A stretch of DNA of 64,000 nt, taken from Ancylostoma caninum. Lineage: Eukaryota; Nematoda; Chromadorea; Rhabditida; Ancylostomatidae. This document shows, piece after piece, positions 1-11,494 of the stretch. The notes under the pieces were generated by a model. That model had not been told where the DNA came from. It was given only the letters and a program-made list of their open reading frames with translations, and made no database searches. The DNA lies in the NCBI GenBank assembly GCA_037903475.1, contig JBAJFG010000313.1, positions 186,001-250,000 of the forward strand. Reading direction: 5' to 3'. Every line of letters starts with the position of its first letter. The first letter of the stretch is position 1. Made by a program: the position numbers and the translations under genes.

Positions 1-1960
1 TAGGAAGGTCAGAGAGGTAAAGATTAAATAGGAGCGGTCCCAATACACTACCCTGTGGAACACCACTTATCACTTCTCTCTCTTGTGAGAAAGAATCGTT
101 CACTCTGACGGAGAAGGTTCTCCCCATAAGGAATGATGTAAGCCATTTCAAAATGTTCCCACAAATGCCAAGATGTTCAAGCTTCCAAAGGAGTTTACAA
201 TGTGACACAGTGTCGAACGCTTTGGAGATATCAAAGTAGATGATATCAACGTTGTTGCGTGTTGATAGGTGAGCGTTCCAGTCAAATGTACTCTGTAGAA
301 GCAAGTCAGTTGTTGAAGTATCTTTGCAAAAGCCGAACTGCTGCAAGGGTATGACATTGTGAGCATTTAGAAATTCGTCAATTTTTTCTTTTATACATCT
401 CTCCATAATTTTACATGCAGTACTGGTGATGGAAATTGGGCGAAAGTCCGCTGGAGATATCGGGGAAGGACGTTTGTTAATTGACGTAATCAGTGATTTT
501 TTCCACAGAGTAGGTACAGAACCGAGGCTAAGGGAACAGTTAAATATATGGGCAAGCGGCAAACAGAGTTCATGACAGCATTTGAGGAAGACGGCCTGTG
601 GAATGGCATCGAAAGTTAGTGAGTACGATAGCTTTAGTTTTTTCATGAACTTCAACACCATCTGTGGCATTATGAGGAAACCATTTATAGGTGGATAACC
701 TCTACCACCGTTCAAGACATCAGGTAGAGTTCCATCGTCGTTGGTGAGAACCGACAAAAAGTAATCTGCTAAAACTTCACTTTTCTGTATATCTGTTAGA
801 GCACGTTCGCCAAAACTGTTGACGAACGACGGGATTTTCGGAGGTTTATCCTTTAAACGGGAATTGACGAAACTATAAAACTTTTTCCCCTTCATCTTCG
901 AAAGCAATCGTTTTTCCTGATTCCTCAAAAACTTGTCGATGAGGCGACTCAGTCTCTTGGATATTTTAGTGTACTTGTTTTCAACGACTTGTTTATGTAG
1001 ACGGAGGAAAAGAAATTCTCTATACATAAATAACTTCTTGATGTACATTGGAAAACGGGCATTAGGTGTGTGTTGTGTGCGGATGGGGACGCATTTCTCG
1101 AAGATGGTGTAAAGAACATTGCAAAACTTTGAATACATGTCATCTATATTGAGGCAGTTTTGAAAAAGGGCTTCCCAATCAACAGAAGAAAGTTCACGTT
1201 TCATTGAGGGAAAATCGGCATTTGAGAAATCTCTATACTGATTGTTAATTTCTTTGGCATTGTGAGAGACGTGGGCTGTGAAGGCGACGATGGAATGGTC
1301 AGAACTTGCAAGAGGATTTTTGATGTGCACATTAGATATCAATTGATGATTGTCTGAGAGCACTAGGTCGAGCGTGCGCGATCCACATGTTGGTAGTACA
1401 ACAAACTGTTTGAGTTTATGACTTTCAAACAAAGAAATGTATTTACTGGACCTTGGATCTCGAGGTTTTGCTACGGAGTTCGACCAGTCAATGTCCAGGT
1501 TGAAATCACCCAAAATCATGACATTGAATTGGCATCCTGATATTAGCAAGTCAAGATGATTCATCAGTTCTGAGCAATCGTGAATTCTAGCTTTAGGAGG
1601 ACGGTAAACATTAATAAGGCGAAGTTTGTGATTTTCGCATTCAATGTCAATAGAGAGACATGATATTCCTCCTCTGTTGAATTGTAGATCCAGGCGCTCA
1701 AAACCTATGTGGTCTCTCAACAATAGTGCAACACCCCCACCTCTGCCTTGCCTATCAAGTCTAATAATATTGTAAGGTAGCATATTAAGGACCATTCCAT
1801 CTGTCACAGTTTCATCTGCCCATGTCTCTTGCAATGCCATTATGCTTGGTTTGAAAAGTTTCAAGAAAGCTATTAGTTCATTCACCTTGTTCTTTATACT
1901 TCTGCAGTTGGCTGAAAAACAACTTAGTTTGTAAACACGCAGGCACATTCTTTTACTCAT
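1..1960 (-). CDS. LINE ORF2 endonuclease-reverse transcriptase, C-terminus cut by window edge
   Basis: The frame is open from an ATG at 1960-1958 to base 1, about 653 codons. The N-terminal third is an apurinic-type endonuclease: SANCRSI near residue 15, QETW near 44, YRPPK near 130, GDFNLDIDW from about 151, TLDLVLSD near 205 and SSDHS with the catalytic His near 220. The reverse transcriptase follows: FRPIS at about 506, FGF near 545, FDISKAFDTVSH with the first catalytic Asp near 575-582, and GVPQGSVLGPLLFNL around 633-647. The YxDD box would come next, outside the window. This protein nicks target DNA and primes reverse transcription of the element RNA. Codon positions checked at three motifs are all in frame with the ATG. 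Confidence 0.92.
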   Translation of the reverse strand, partial: MSKRMCLRVYKLSCFSANCRSIKNKVNELIAFLKLFKPSIMALQETWADETVTDGMVLNMLPYNIIRLDRQGRGGGVALLLRDHIGFERLDLQFNRGGISCLSIDIECENHKLRLINVYRPPKARIHDCSELMNHLDLLISGCQFNVMILGDFNLDIDWSNSVAKPRDPRSSKYISLFESHKLKQFVVLPTCGSRTLDLVLSDNHQLISNVHIKNPLASSDHSIVAFTAHVSHNAKEINNQYRDFSNADFPSMKRELSSVDWEALFQNCLNIDDMYSKFCNVLYTIFEKCVPIRTQHTPNARFPMYIKKLFMYREFLFLRLHKQVVENKYTKISKRLSRLIDKFLRNQEKRLLSKMKGKKFYSFVNSRLKDKPPKIPSFVNSFGERALTDIQKSEVLADYFLSVLTNDDGTLPDVLNGGRGYPPINGFLIMPQMVLKFMKKLKLSYSLTFDAIPQAVFLKCCHELCLPLAHIFNCSLSLGSVPTLWKKSLITSINKRPSPISPADFRPISITSTACKIMERCIKEKIDEFLNAHNVIPLQQFGFCKDTSTTDLLLQSTFDWNAHLSTRNNVDIIYFDISKAFDTVSHCKLLWKLEHLGICGNILKWLTSFLMGRTFSVRVNDSFSQEREVISGVPQGSVLGPLLFNLYLSDLP

Positions 1961-1980
1961 CCTTCGACCGTGCGGTCCTC

Positions 1981-2847
1981 TCAGTTTAAACAGGTTTGTG
2001 TGGAAGCTGTGGAGGAGAAGGGAAGCCTACCACGACTAGCTCGGTCATACGAGCCTTTTGCCATGACAGACTTGGAAGAAGCATCTCTGGATGTGTGGGC
2101 AAGATTCAAGACTGTTTCTCGGGATGAAATATTAGCCCTATCGCGTATTTTTTGGTGAGTTACCGGGTAGAAAGTATTGTCAAGCGGAATTCGAGTTTTC
2201 GTATTCAAGTCGAACAAGCTGTTCCGGTCTACTCGATACTTTTCACCTTGCGTTTCGACAAGATGTCTCCTTTGTTGCCGAAGGGCATAGCCAAGTTTGC
2301 GTTCTTCACGGGTGAGCGAGGGTCTGATGAAAACATTAGTAAACTTCATTGAACTTCTGAGCTTACGCGCGCAGCGAAGCAGTGTCTGCTGACAGGCAGA
2401 TGTTGGAAAAACTACCTTAAGCAGACGTGGCTTGCTACCATTAGGAATCCCAAGTCGGAACAGACTGACAGGGGAAAAGTTCACGTCCAACTCTTCAAAC
2501 AGTTCCCAAATGTTACTCCACTCAAAACTCATTCTATCCTGCCCCCGTAGATCTGCTGCCGGTTCAGGCAGGCCAGCAATTACAACTGAGCGCTGCCTTT
2601 CAACGTCGTCAAATGTGCGTTCATTTTTACGCTGCTGATCACGACCAATCGTTTCAACAGCAGCGATTCCACCTTTCATTGCAGCTTTCTCAGCGTAAGT
2701 GGCATTCCTTCGCGGCAGCACCTGGGTCAGGATAGAAATGAGCATCAAATATCTTTCTGCTTCATTAAGTTTTAGCAACTCATCCGTTTTCTCCTCTAGG
2801 TCTTCAGCTGTACGGATAGAACTGGCATTGAGTTGTCGACCACTCAT
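1981..2847 (-). CDS. LINE ORF1 protein (288 aa)
   Basis: An uninterrupted 288-codon frame that starts 13 bases from a purine-poor leader and ends 20 bases before the ORF2 start codon. Residues around 30-75 are rich in Glu, Lys and Arg and look helical. The middle (about 88-170) contains the pattern SVVIAGLPE followed by FRLG and PRLLKVVFP, which resembles the RRM-like core of nematode and vertebrate CR1-type ORF1 proteins. A basic segment with RPSLTREER follows. The C-terminal 70 residues look disordered. By family knowledge this protein would bind the element RNA and help form the retrotransposition particle. The function is inferred from position and motif style. Confidence 0.8.
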   Translation of the reverse strand: MSGRQLNASSIRTAEDLEEKTDELLKLNEAERYLMLISILTQVLPRRNATYAEKAAMKGGIAAVETIGRDQQRKNERTFDDVERQRSVVIAGLPEPAADLRGQDRMSFEWSNIWELFEELDVNFSPVSLFRLGIPNGSKPRLLKVVFPTSACQQTLLRCARKLRSSMKFTNVFIRPSLTREERKLGYALRQQRRHLVETQGEKYRVDRNSLFDLNTKTRIPLDNTFYPVTHQKIRDRANISSRETVLNLAHTSRDASSKSVMAKGSYDRASRGRLPFSSTASTQTCLN

Positions 2848-3109
2848 GGTGGATGCAGATGCAAGAATAGCTTAATTTTTAATTTTTTTATTTAATTATT
2901 TAATTTCTTAGCTTCCTTTTGTCCAACAGGGAGTTAAAAATGATGTCGAACTCTATCGAAAGCAAATCCTGGAGAATGCAATGGTATTGTAGGCCAAAGG
3001 AAAAGCTAATGACATTGAATGGACTTCCCCGCAAGATTGAGCAGCAGTCCAGGTGCAAAGAAGAAAGTTGGATGGTGTGGGACCATTCTTGTGCTCCTAG
3101 ACGATGAGT

Positions 3110-3333
3110 TTTCGATCATTAAATTAGCCCGATCTCAATCATCTAGATTTTGCAATCTATTTCATCTTGAAGTAAAAGCCTCCTCTTTCAAACACATGTC
3201 ACTGGATTCGCTGAGGACAACCCTGGTGAAGGCCTGGGACGAAATCTCGCCGAAAATGATCGCGCGCATCCTTAAAAGTTTCCAGAAGAGGTTGGTTGCT
3301 TGTATCAAGGCTAAAGGAAGTAGTTTCGAATGA
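3110..3333 (+). pseudogene. Mariner/Tc1-type transposase C-terminal remnant
   Basis: The end of this stretch encodes a typical C-terminus of a DDE transposase of the IS630/Tc1/mariner group: SLDSLRTTLVKAWDEI, then about 15 residues later FQKRLVACIKAKG, followed by a TGA stop. Upstream, in a different frame, PDLNHLDFAIYFIL matches the usual segment holding the last catalytic acidic residue region (SPDLNPLDF in intact copies). The two parts need a frameshift and cross stop codons, so the copy is dead. Terminal repeats were not identified. It is distinct from the mariner relic in the itr-1 intron at 42.4 kb. Confidence 0.7.
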
Positions 3334-6300
3334 GATGGATGATATCTTATGTAGAATTTTTTCTCTTTCAAATAAATGTAAAAATTGCCAATTTGATCTG
3401 ATTGGTGCGAAGTTATGGGTAGTTTTTCTCGTCACACTTCATGTGGACCACACTGTATTTGGATGGCTTCCTAACAAGGATCTGAGTGAGTACAAGAGCC
3501 CAATCCCCAAATCAACATGGAAAAAGCCTGTTGCTCAGCTTCCACGTAAAGGAACAATATGTGTAATACTATGCGGTGCCTTTCGCATCTTTCGTTTCTG
3601 TTTTACGTATGTTTCGATAATCTATGAGTTAATGATTACTCAGTTAGACGTGATCTATTCCTAGTTGGAGGAGATCACGTGATAACGTTGCCATCATCCT
3701 CCTTTTTTTCTAATTTTATTGCGCCGAGAAAGCTAGATTATGCTCCACACCTAACAAATGCCCTTGTGTCCATCACAAACAAAAAAAAACAGAGCATGCT
3801 GAGTGGAAGCCTAGTTCTGCAAACGATGTTATATTATTGCTTGGGTTTTATTATACCCCTGTATATTCTAGTTATATCGAAGAGTTGGAAACTGTCCGCG
3901 AACGATGGCGTTGTATATGTATGTTTTCCACCGCATCATCATGGGCACAATTCCCTTCATATCACTGATGTTAACGTTGAACGAGCACCCACACAGTGCA
4001 CTTCACAAAACGACCATTGTGACATGCTATATTTGACAGCCTCTCACCCTTTTTCCTACGTCTTTCCTCATATGACTCCTTATTCTCTAATAGCTCTGTA
4101 GAATTTCAGTAAACTGATTATTAGCACCCAACTGCACATGAAATCTCCTTATTTCTTAATGCATGCCCATAAAATCTTCCCAGCTTCTTTATGGGTATAT
4201 AAAGTGGCACTCTGAAAAAAAAACTCATACAAACTGCCGGGAGGACAGCAGCAGAAAGGCAGAACGACAACAATAGCTATTTGGAAAAGCTAAAGCAGAA
4301 AGAACCGCAGCAGAAAGCCAGAAGCACCAGCAGAAAATCGGAATAACTGCAGCAGAAAACTATGTACATAGAAGAACTGCAGGTCACCCGTCAGTTCTGC
4401 CGCGATCCTTCCGGAAATTTGTCTTTGGTTAGCTCTCCTGTCACAGAGTGAGGATATTCCAATTTACCACTGACTAATCTAGCTGTTGGTGTTGATAGGT
4501 AATTTCTATCCATTACAAAAGCTAAAAACTAAGGGAAATATAACAGTAACTTGGCATATGTGTGTAGTCCTCAAGATCACTTTCATTTGAACTCTTGAGA
4601 TGCCTTCGAGTTCCGTGACTATGGGTGAAACCCCCAAAAAGCTGTCGAGAAAGAACCAATGTCAAGCAATTTGATAGCTACTAATAGTAATAAATTTAGG
4701 TACTATATCCTTCTCGATCGAGTTTGGTTAGTAACTCTGTAGCACGAGCAGACATATTCAGGGTTAGGCATGGATAGAGACTTGAGTGCAGAGTCAAAGT
4801 AAGGAGGAAGAATCTGAGAGTAGTACAGCGAAATGTTAAAGTTACCAAATAATTTAATGATAAGTGGGTCAAATATTATCAATTGATTCTGCATAACCAT
4901 GTCAATTTTGTGACATTTCTCCAGTTTTGTGCACTGTTTTTCCACACTGGCTACCAGCGGGGGGGGGGGGGGGGGTGGGAGGAAGGGAGTTCGTGCAATC
5001 TCAAAGTCCAGGCGTTTCTCTCCAAGCTTCAAAGAAGTCTGCCAATAACAACAATAAGATTATAGATCTACATATTATTATATTTCAAATCTTAAAAAAT
5101 AGTAACCATAAAAATACCCCACTGAAAAAACTAACAAACCTAAGGCAATAAAAAGTGCAAGACAAAAAAAAAACTTTAACGTAGCCCTAGTAACACCTAA
5201 CCCTCTTCACACTCATATTGCTCGCTTATCACTTTTTCCATGCTTTCTCAAGGGAAATAGGCAGAAATCTTTGGCGTAGAGATACCAGAAGGCGAGTGTC
5301 CTCTACTGGACCATGCTTGGGAGGGAGATTTTCATTCATGGATTTGGAGCCAAAAACTCGTTGAATGTCAGTGTTATCGTAGAACTTTCAGTTGACAAAT
5401 GTGAAAGTCTTCTCTAACTCCACGGACCTCCAAGAGTGTAGCTTTCTCGTTTCTTTCTTTCTTTTTTTTTGCTTTCTCTATTTTTATCATATCGACAGTA
5501 TAACGACAAATGCTATCTCTATACGAAAACCATTTTTTCCCAACAATTCGGAAAACAATGCCAATAAATACACAATTTGATATTCATGTATGTGAATATG
5601 TCGTCTTACTACACGGTTTTCACACACAGCTGGGCACTCCCGCCACTATCTCCCTGTTTCTCTCAGACACCTAATCCTCATTGATAAAACCATAAAAGGC
5701 CTTGCTACTACGTACTGGGCGTAGATTTGTTTTATGAGATCAAAAATCAGCAGCTGTTGTGCTCTGATAAGGAGAGTTTGAGCGGCGATCATTTTATGAG
5801 GTACTAAATTCCTTCACACGGATTCGAACGAAACACTTTCATCTTTTTGGATCATTGCATCTTTGAATCCAGTTGAGGTTAATAGTACGTTGTGAAATTT
5901 CTGAGTCGGAAAGGATTTTTTATTTTTCTGCAGATTTTCAGAAGATTACTACACTGGTCAACATCTTGCGATCTTTGGCAATGATGCCGGTGAGTTTAAA
6001 AATAGCATTAAGTTTTGTTGACCCGGTTTCGGAACGATGATCTTTCTCGATGTCTTACATGCGTATTTTTTTCTCTTGGGAGCGGTTCTTATTCATGGAA
6101 AAATATGTAGCATGGCACTGTTGTTGAATGCGTACGTCTTCGTTGTGGGGCTGTACGTACTTGTACACATATACTTCTGCACCGAGGACAATCAGTTAGA
6201 TACTTACTACTTGATACTTACTACTTGATACTTTGATGTTTTGATGGTCCATCTTCACTGGTGGGTTGGTCTTCTCAGTGTGGACCACATTCGCTCCATG

Positions 6301-6945
6301 CTTTTCTGTTATGCAGTTCGGCAACTCCTTTCCCTCAAACGACCTGGAAAATGTATCGGACCAGCGCGTGAAGGGATCTTTTGACGTTTAGGGGAGTCCA
6401 GATGGTTGTTCTCGTGCTCCACCTATCGTCATTTCGGCATCAGTTAGATAACAAATGCTAAATATGACCACCCTATAGTTAGACTTCGGGAACTTCTGTC
6501 GAGCTTGCGGATTTACCAATTTATTACTGAGCCCAATTTTAACACAACTTCCACGGGAAGTGACGTCACTAATACTTTTAGTGAGAGCTCCATGAAACTC
6601 TCGGGAGGGGGGGGGGGGAGGATGGGAAAAATTTGCTTTAAAACCACTGCAGGAATACATCGGAAGTTCCGTGAAACTATTTCAGGACCTACCGCAGATG
6701 ACCCTCTGGAAGGTCCCGATCCCAAATCAATCTCGTGGAAATTCCTAAACTTTGACTGAGCAGGCATTGTCTTTGTATTCATGTGAAGCTACAGAACTGA
6801 AACTGTGACGTGTGTGATTATTGAGTTATTATAAGCTATGAACGAAATAATTTGACACGGTAGTTATGCACAACCCTGTACAATGCCTGAATATACATGG
6901 TTCGGGGGACATATACATGCTTTCTTACTCTGATAACTGTGGAGG
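3334..6945. other. Non-coding stretch without recognisable gene
   Basis: Only short open frames without family resemblance occur here. It contains a 17-base G run at 4959-4975 and a 12-base G run at 6607-6618. A TATATAAAG box lies near 4196, followed by purine-rich GCAGCAGAAA repeats. A single TGACGTCA palindrome lies at 6561. Nothing else could be supported. Confidence 0.5.
4196..4380 (+). repeat. TATA-like box followed by degenerate CAGCAGAAA repeats
   Basis: TATATAAAG at about 4196 is followed within 50 bases by a 130-bp purine-rich stretch. The motif GCAGCAGAAA recurs there about four times, near 4249, 4307, 4329 and 4350. This could be a core promoter with a repetitive leader, or part of a decayed LTR. 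There is no open frame of note downstream, so no gene is claimed. Confidence 0.35.
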
Positions 6946-7154
6946 ACGAACGCAGACCAAACGGCGTAATGGTTCGGGTAGAAACCCTAACAGCAACGGT
7001 TGCCATTTGTTGCCATCCTCCCCTCGATTGCTGCTCAATCTGTCGGCCCTTTAGGAGCAATTGCTGAGGGACGGCAGCAATCAATGGTAGTAACTGGCAA
7101 TCGTTGCTGATAGGGTTTCTAACCGAACCATTACGCCGTTCGGGCTGCGTTCGT
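6946..7154. mobile_element. Hairpin MITE with about 55-bp inverted repeats
   Basis: The left end starts ACGAACGCAG and continues with ACGGCGTAATGGTTCGG and AGAAACCCTA. The right end is the reverse complement of nearly the same sequence, finishing CTGCGTTCGT at 7154. Shorter inner segments (GCAACGGTTGCC against GGCAATCGTTGC) also pair, so most of the 209 bp can fold back. No open frame is present, as expected for a non-autonomous DNA element. A target duplication could not be recognised. Confidence 0.7.
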
Positions 7155-10100
7155 GCTGCAAGTCATCAGAGTAGATATTATTAATTATTTTGTATTGCTT
7201 ATTTGTTTTATTTATTCATACTCCAATAAGGTGCGCCAATACAAAAAGCATTTTACTGCAAGCATTTTAACGAAAACATGAAGAAAATTAAAAGTAGCTC
7301 GGATCGTTCTGCGACACATTGATGGAAAAATACCCATATTGATCGATCCATTGACCGAAACACATTGATTGAAAAATAATTCCCTCTGCTTGACTATGTA
7401 GGATATTGTTAAACGGTGTATTAAAAGCAGTCATCCATGACTTTGCGTTCTTCCACCGAGCCGGTTTCTAATCCCACCCCGCGAAACCTCTGCTGACTGT
7501 ACAGCCGAGGTCCTTTCAATTCTGAGTTGGCTACTGTTATCTCACTTCATTTTTTGGGAGCGCCTCTTCAAAACTGGATAAAAGCAGCATGCTGACGTAC
7601 GCATGCTTGCTGAATCTGACAAACCAGATGTTTTCACCCATGATTTCGAAATTCGGATCGAATCATTTTCTAACCGTGTTTTCCCAGCAGAGAAATTTGC
7701 ATGCACTGGTTGCCCAGCGGGCACAACACAGCTGCTGGGAAAACCTCCCTGGGAAACCTCCCTATGCTAAAAGGGAGACAATGAATTCACCTCACATAAC
7801 AAGAGAGAGTTGTCGAATTACTTGGTCATATGGTTTATAAATCGTACTGAGTGAAGAAGGAGCTCTCCATCTATGTTCCGCAAGAGACGATTTCAGAAAA
7901 AAATGAGAAAAAGTGAAAAAAGTGAACAGCCGATAGTGGGGGTTGTAACCAACATGTATTTGAATGAGAGTTCAGGGGATTTTCGTGCTTCTTGAGAAAT
8001 CTTTCAAATGCTGTCAAATGATCACGAAGGATAGTCGAAATCTTGACAAGGACCTCAAAATCAGGCGTCAGCGCCTCTCTCTGTCAGATGAAAAGTGCCT
8101 TCTGACATTTCTCTTAGCGCTCTGCATCGCTTTCCTTTTTTCCTTTCACATACAGTTAGCGACCACTCACCGAAATGGGATATGAAGTGAAAACATTTAC
8201 TAAAATTCAGTATTTTTAGTAACTTCCTACTATGAAATCCCCTTCTTTTTATGAAATATGGGATTTTCGGACCCTCCTTCCGCGCCTATAGACTTTCCAA
8301 TCGTTTTCTCACAGCCGACAGCAACAGACTTTCTTATTTCTGTGAAACCCGATAGTGCCATGGAAGCAATGACGAACATCCTTGTTGATTTTTCTTAGAG
8401 CTGCTAAATATTTACAATGAATTATTCCGTGGTTGCACACAGTGCCAGTGCTCAGGTAACAGTCTCATTCAAATCTCTATCACTGCGATGCTGGTAATAA
8501 TAAAGAAGTAAGTGCTGAATACTATATGTTTATAGGATAGATGAGTTTTAATTTTTTATAAGCCTTTTTGTATATTTTATTAGTCGAGCTGTCTACATTC
8601 GTGTGTAAGCAAGCATAGAATTTTCGGGGGTATTGACCATATAAGAGCTTCATGGGTAAGAAATTCATAAGTAGAAATAAGTATGATTAATCACTGATCA
8701 GTTATCTCACCAAATTTCCACTTGTAATGTACTATTCTTCTCTGAATGGTTTTATATTCTTACTGTACTAAATATCGGCGTCGTTTCTCGTTTAGTTGTT
8801 CTTACATTGTCACCACTTGTAACCGATAATAAATAAACGAAAAAAAAATGAGAAAAATAATTTCAAAGAAAGCAACCAAAAATTATTATTTACGAAAAAC
8901 CTAGGAAAAAAATAATAAAGATTGCTTATCATTGTTACGTGGGGATTCCGACTCTTCCTGGAGACTTAGCAGAAAAAAAACCTCAAAAAGAGATAATTGG
9001 CATTAGCCAGGATCACGGTCACTATAATACATCATTGATCACTGTTTGGCCTAAAGCCCGCGAAGGGGCCTGCATTGGTCTTCACGTGGACTTTCAACTC
9101 CTTAAGTGAACCCTGCGGTACATCCTACATCCTTCACTCACCTTATATAAATCCGCCTTGGTTTCGTCGAAGTTCAGCCGTTTTTCCCACGAGGAACTGC
9201 TGCCTGGATGTGATTGATGACGTCATCGCGAAATATTCAAAACTTCGCCTGCGGCCCGCTGCGAAACCGGTTCCCATTGCAGCGCTATCAGCTGGTGATG
9301 CCGCGTTTTTATCACGCATACCTCGTTTATGCAGTTTTGGTGAAACCTCTGGTTCCCATACACTTTTCCGCCGTTTCCATTTACTTTTGGTATTCTGACA
9401 TTGCACTGTCCATTCCAGACGTTTCTAGACTTCCATTACCAGTTTGCCCATAGTACCTAGAAGATGACGTCGTTTAGCTGAGGTGCTTAGATGAAGGACA
9501 ATGCGACCAGTTCCATGCCAGGCCTTTCCTCGCCTCGCTCTTGGGCTAGACTTCCTAACCGGCGCGATATTTTAAATACCTTTTAACTTTTGAACATATT
9601 CTAGACTTTACCATATCAGTTCATCCCTACTATTCTAGGATTCTATGTATTTCTCTTGTGCTTCGTCGATCTACCCTGTTTTCCCTTTCTTTTTCTCTCA
9701 GAGCCTCCCATATCCAGGAGAGGCATTACCTACCAATCTCACCCCAGCCCACACGCGCCTTGTGGAAACGAATATTCGATTGTTTATGGATTATTCAAAT
9801 TTAGGATAACTCAAAAATCAATAAACATCAAATGCTCGCACATATGAACAGTTCTAACGATTCCATTTCTTAATTATCCGTGGTTTTAGGGTGATATATG
9901 TACTTTTTATTTTCAGCTACTTATTCTCATAGTACACTTCTCAGTCATTTGTACTGTAGAAGTATGTAAACAAATCCTTATATTATATCCTTAGTATCTA
10001 TCCTTATCCTTAGTGGGGATTATTGGGCTTTTTTCGATTGCCCGAATGAATGAAATGAAAACTTTCGACTGAATCACTTTCCGATGAATTCGGCTGGTGA

Positions 10101-11084
10101 GTGATGCGAATGTATTCTTCTCCTTCAAATGAAACCAGTGAGTACTTTGAATACTCGGAAATTTTGCCGAATGGTCCCGTATAATGAGCACCTCTTGATT
10201 TTTGCCAATTTTTGACTTTTTTCCTCCCAATCCCCTGGAAGACTCTAGTAATCAGTGTTTGTTGCGAAGTGTGGAGGCATTTTTCTCATCTTGTTTTTTT
10301 TTTCTCCCTTTCTTCCTTCCTCTCTCTTTCTTCCACCCCCCTTTCTTCTTTTCTCTCTCCCCTTTCTCTTTCTTTCTCACTCTGCTTTGCGAATCTGCAT
10401 GTTTTCTGCGAACATTTTCTCACACAACAATCCACTCTCTGCCTTTTTGGTTTCCTCTGCTACCACTGTAACAACTAAATGGTTTTCTCTTTTTATAAAT
10501 CTTAAGAAGTGTTCGCCATTTCGTTGATGCGCAGAATCCACTGCATTCCAATACCCCACCACCCGACGGTTCTACTCCTCATAACGCCTTCAGAGTCGCC
10601 GAACAATTCCTTTTTCCTCGGGTTTCTCAGCAAAACATTTCTATATATTCGCGAAAAGTTCTCTATTTTCCTTCATTTCAAGAAATTTTCATGCTGTCCG
10701 TTTCAAATAATTCATCCCATGCTTCCAAATCCTTTGGAGTATTTAATGCTTACTGATTTTTATAGTACTCATGGACTGAAGTTTGCATATACTTTTTATT
10801 ACATATTCATGAGACTGCCGCAGAGAACCAAATTTGCACCATAGCTGTTCTTCTTCAGAAAAAGTTCAGCTCTAGCTCACCCAATTCTTTCCAATAATTA
10901 AAAAATCTTCCTCCTCCCTTCCCCCTTTTTTTATTCGGAAAAAAAATCCCTCTCTTCTCTTCCCTTTTTCCTCTTCCTCTTCCTTTTTTTCTCCTTCACT
11001 CTTTGGGTATTTTTTCTGGACATCTATCTTTTCCTCTGCATACATTTGATCTAACCAAGACAGTGTTTTTATTGTCTACATATC
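7155..11084. other. Non-coding stretch with pyrimidine tracts
   Basis: No gene could be supported. Notable sequence consists of a TGACGTCA palindrome at 9218 and two strongly pyrimidine-rich tracts at about 10284-10382 and 10905-11000. The open frames rich in Phe, Ser, Leu and Pro across the tracts are compositional artefacts. Confidence 0.5.
10284..11000 (+). repeat. Two polypyrimidine tracts
   Basis: About 100 bases from 10284 and about 95 bases from 10905 are almost pure C/T on the + strand, with interrupted CTTT and TTCC units. Such tracts are low-complexity DNA able to form triplex structures. They are not coding. Confidence 0.6.
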
Positions 11085-11494
11085 AGAGGGAGGGGAGTAT
11101 GCAGGAGGAGGAGGCGTGCGAAAAAAAGTGGGGTCTCGGGGTCTCCACCAGGATTGTGCGGAATTTTCCGTTTTCCGTTTTACGCTCTCCGTTTTCCGTC
11201 CATTTTTGGCCTTCCGTTTTCCGTTTTACGTTTTACGGGACTTTAAATTTTACTTCCGAACATCCCTGGTCTCCAGCGCTCTGAGGACGCAGATGGAAAA
11301 CAAAATTAATAAAAATATAAATTATAATAATAAATAATTAATGAAAATTGTTCTAAAAATAATAATGGAAATAAACAATTAAATATAAACTGGTGCAAGA
11401 TTTTAATTTGTACTGTTAAGTAATTTCAAACACTTGGCGGCCCATTCTTGGGAGAGGCGCCCCCCTCGCCCCCCCCCCCCCTGCGTCTTCCACT
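11085..11494. mobile_element. Decayed hAT-type MITE, related to the 33.9-kb and 34.3-kb copies
   Basis: The stretch shares the body of the two intronic hAT-like elements: a GTGGGGTCTC box near the left end, an A/T-only middle with AAATAAACAATTAAA, a TTGGCGGCCCATTC box, a C run (11469-11481) and a CTGCGTCTTCCACT right end. The left CAGTGGCGGA terminus is eroded, and the copy contains extra repeats of TTTTCCGTTTTCCG absent from the other copies. No coding capacity was seen. Confidence 0.6.

Larger units (their letters stand above)
1..2880 (-). mobile_element. Non-LTR retrotransposon (CR1/Jockey-like LINE), 3' part beyond window
   Basis: Two consecutive reading frames on the minus strand have the classic LINE layout: an ORF1 with an RNA-binding-like segment, a gap of about 20 bases, then an endonuclease-reverse transcriptase ORF2. 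The 5' end lies somewhere near 2,850-2,900, where the sequence becomes A/T-only. The 3' part, including the reverse transcriptase YxDD motif, the thumb and the 3' UTR, is outside the window to the left. No internal stop or frameshift was found in either frame, so this copy may be young. Clade placement as CR1/Jockey-like rests on ORF organisation and motif style, and is inference. Confidence 0.9.

Noticed and set aside
3679..4101. 140-codon + strand frame
   Set aside because: AT-rich, low-complexity translation with no domain and no splice or promoter context; likely chance.
10202..10530. Overlapping Phe/Ser/Pro-rich frames
   Set aside because: Artefacts of a polypyrimidine tract; several frames are open at once and none resembles a protein family.
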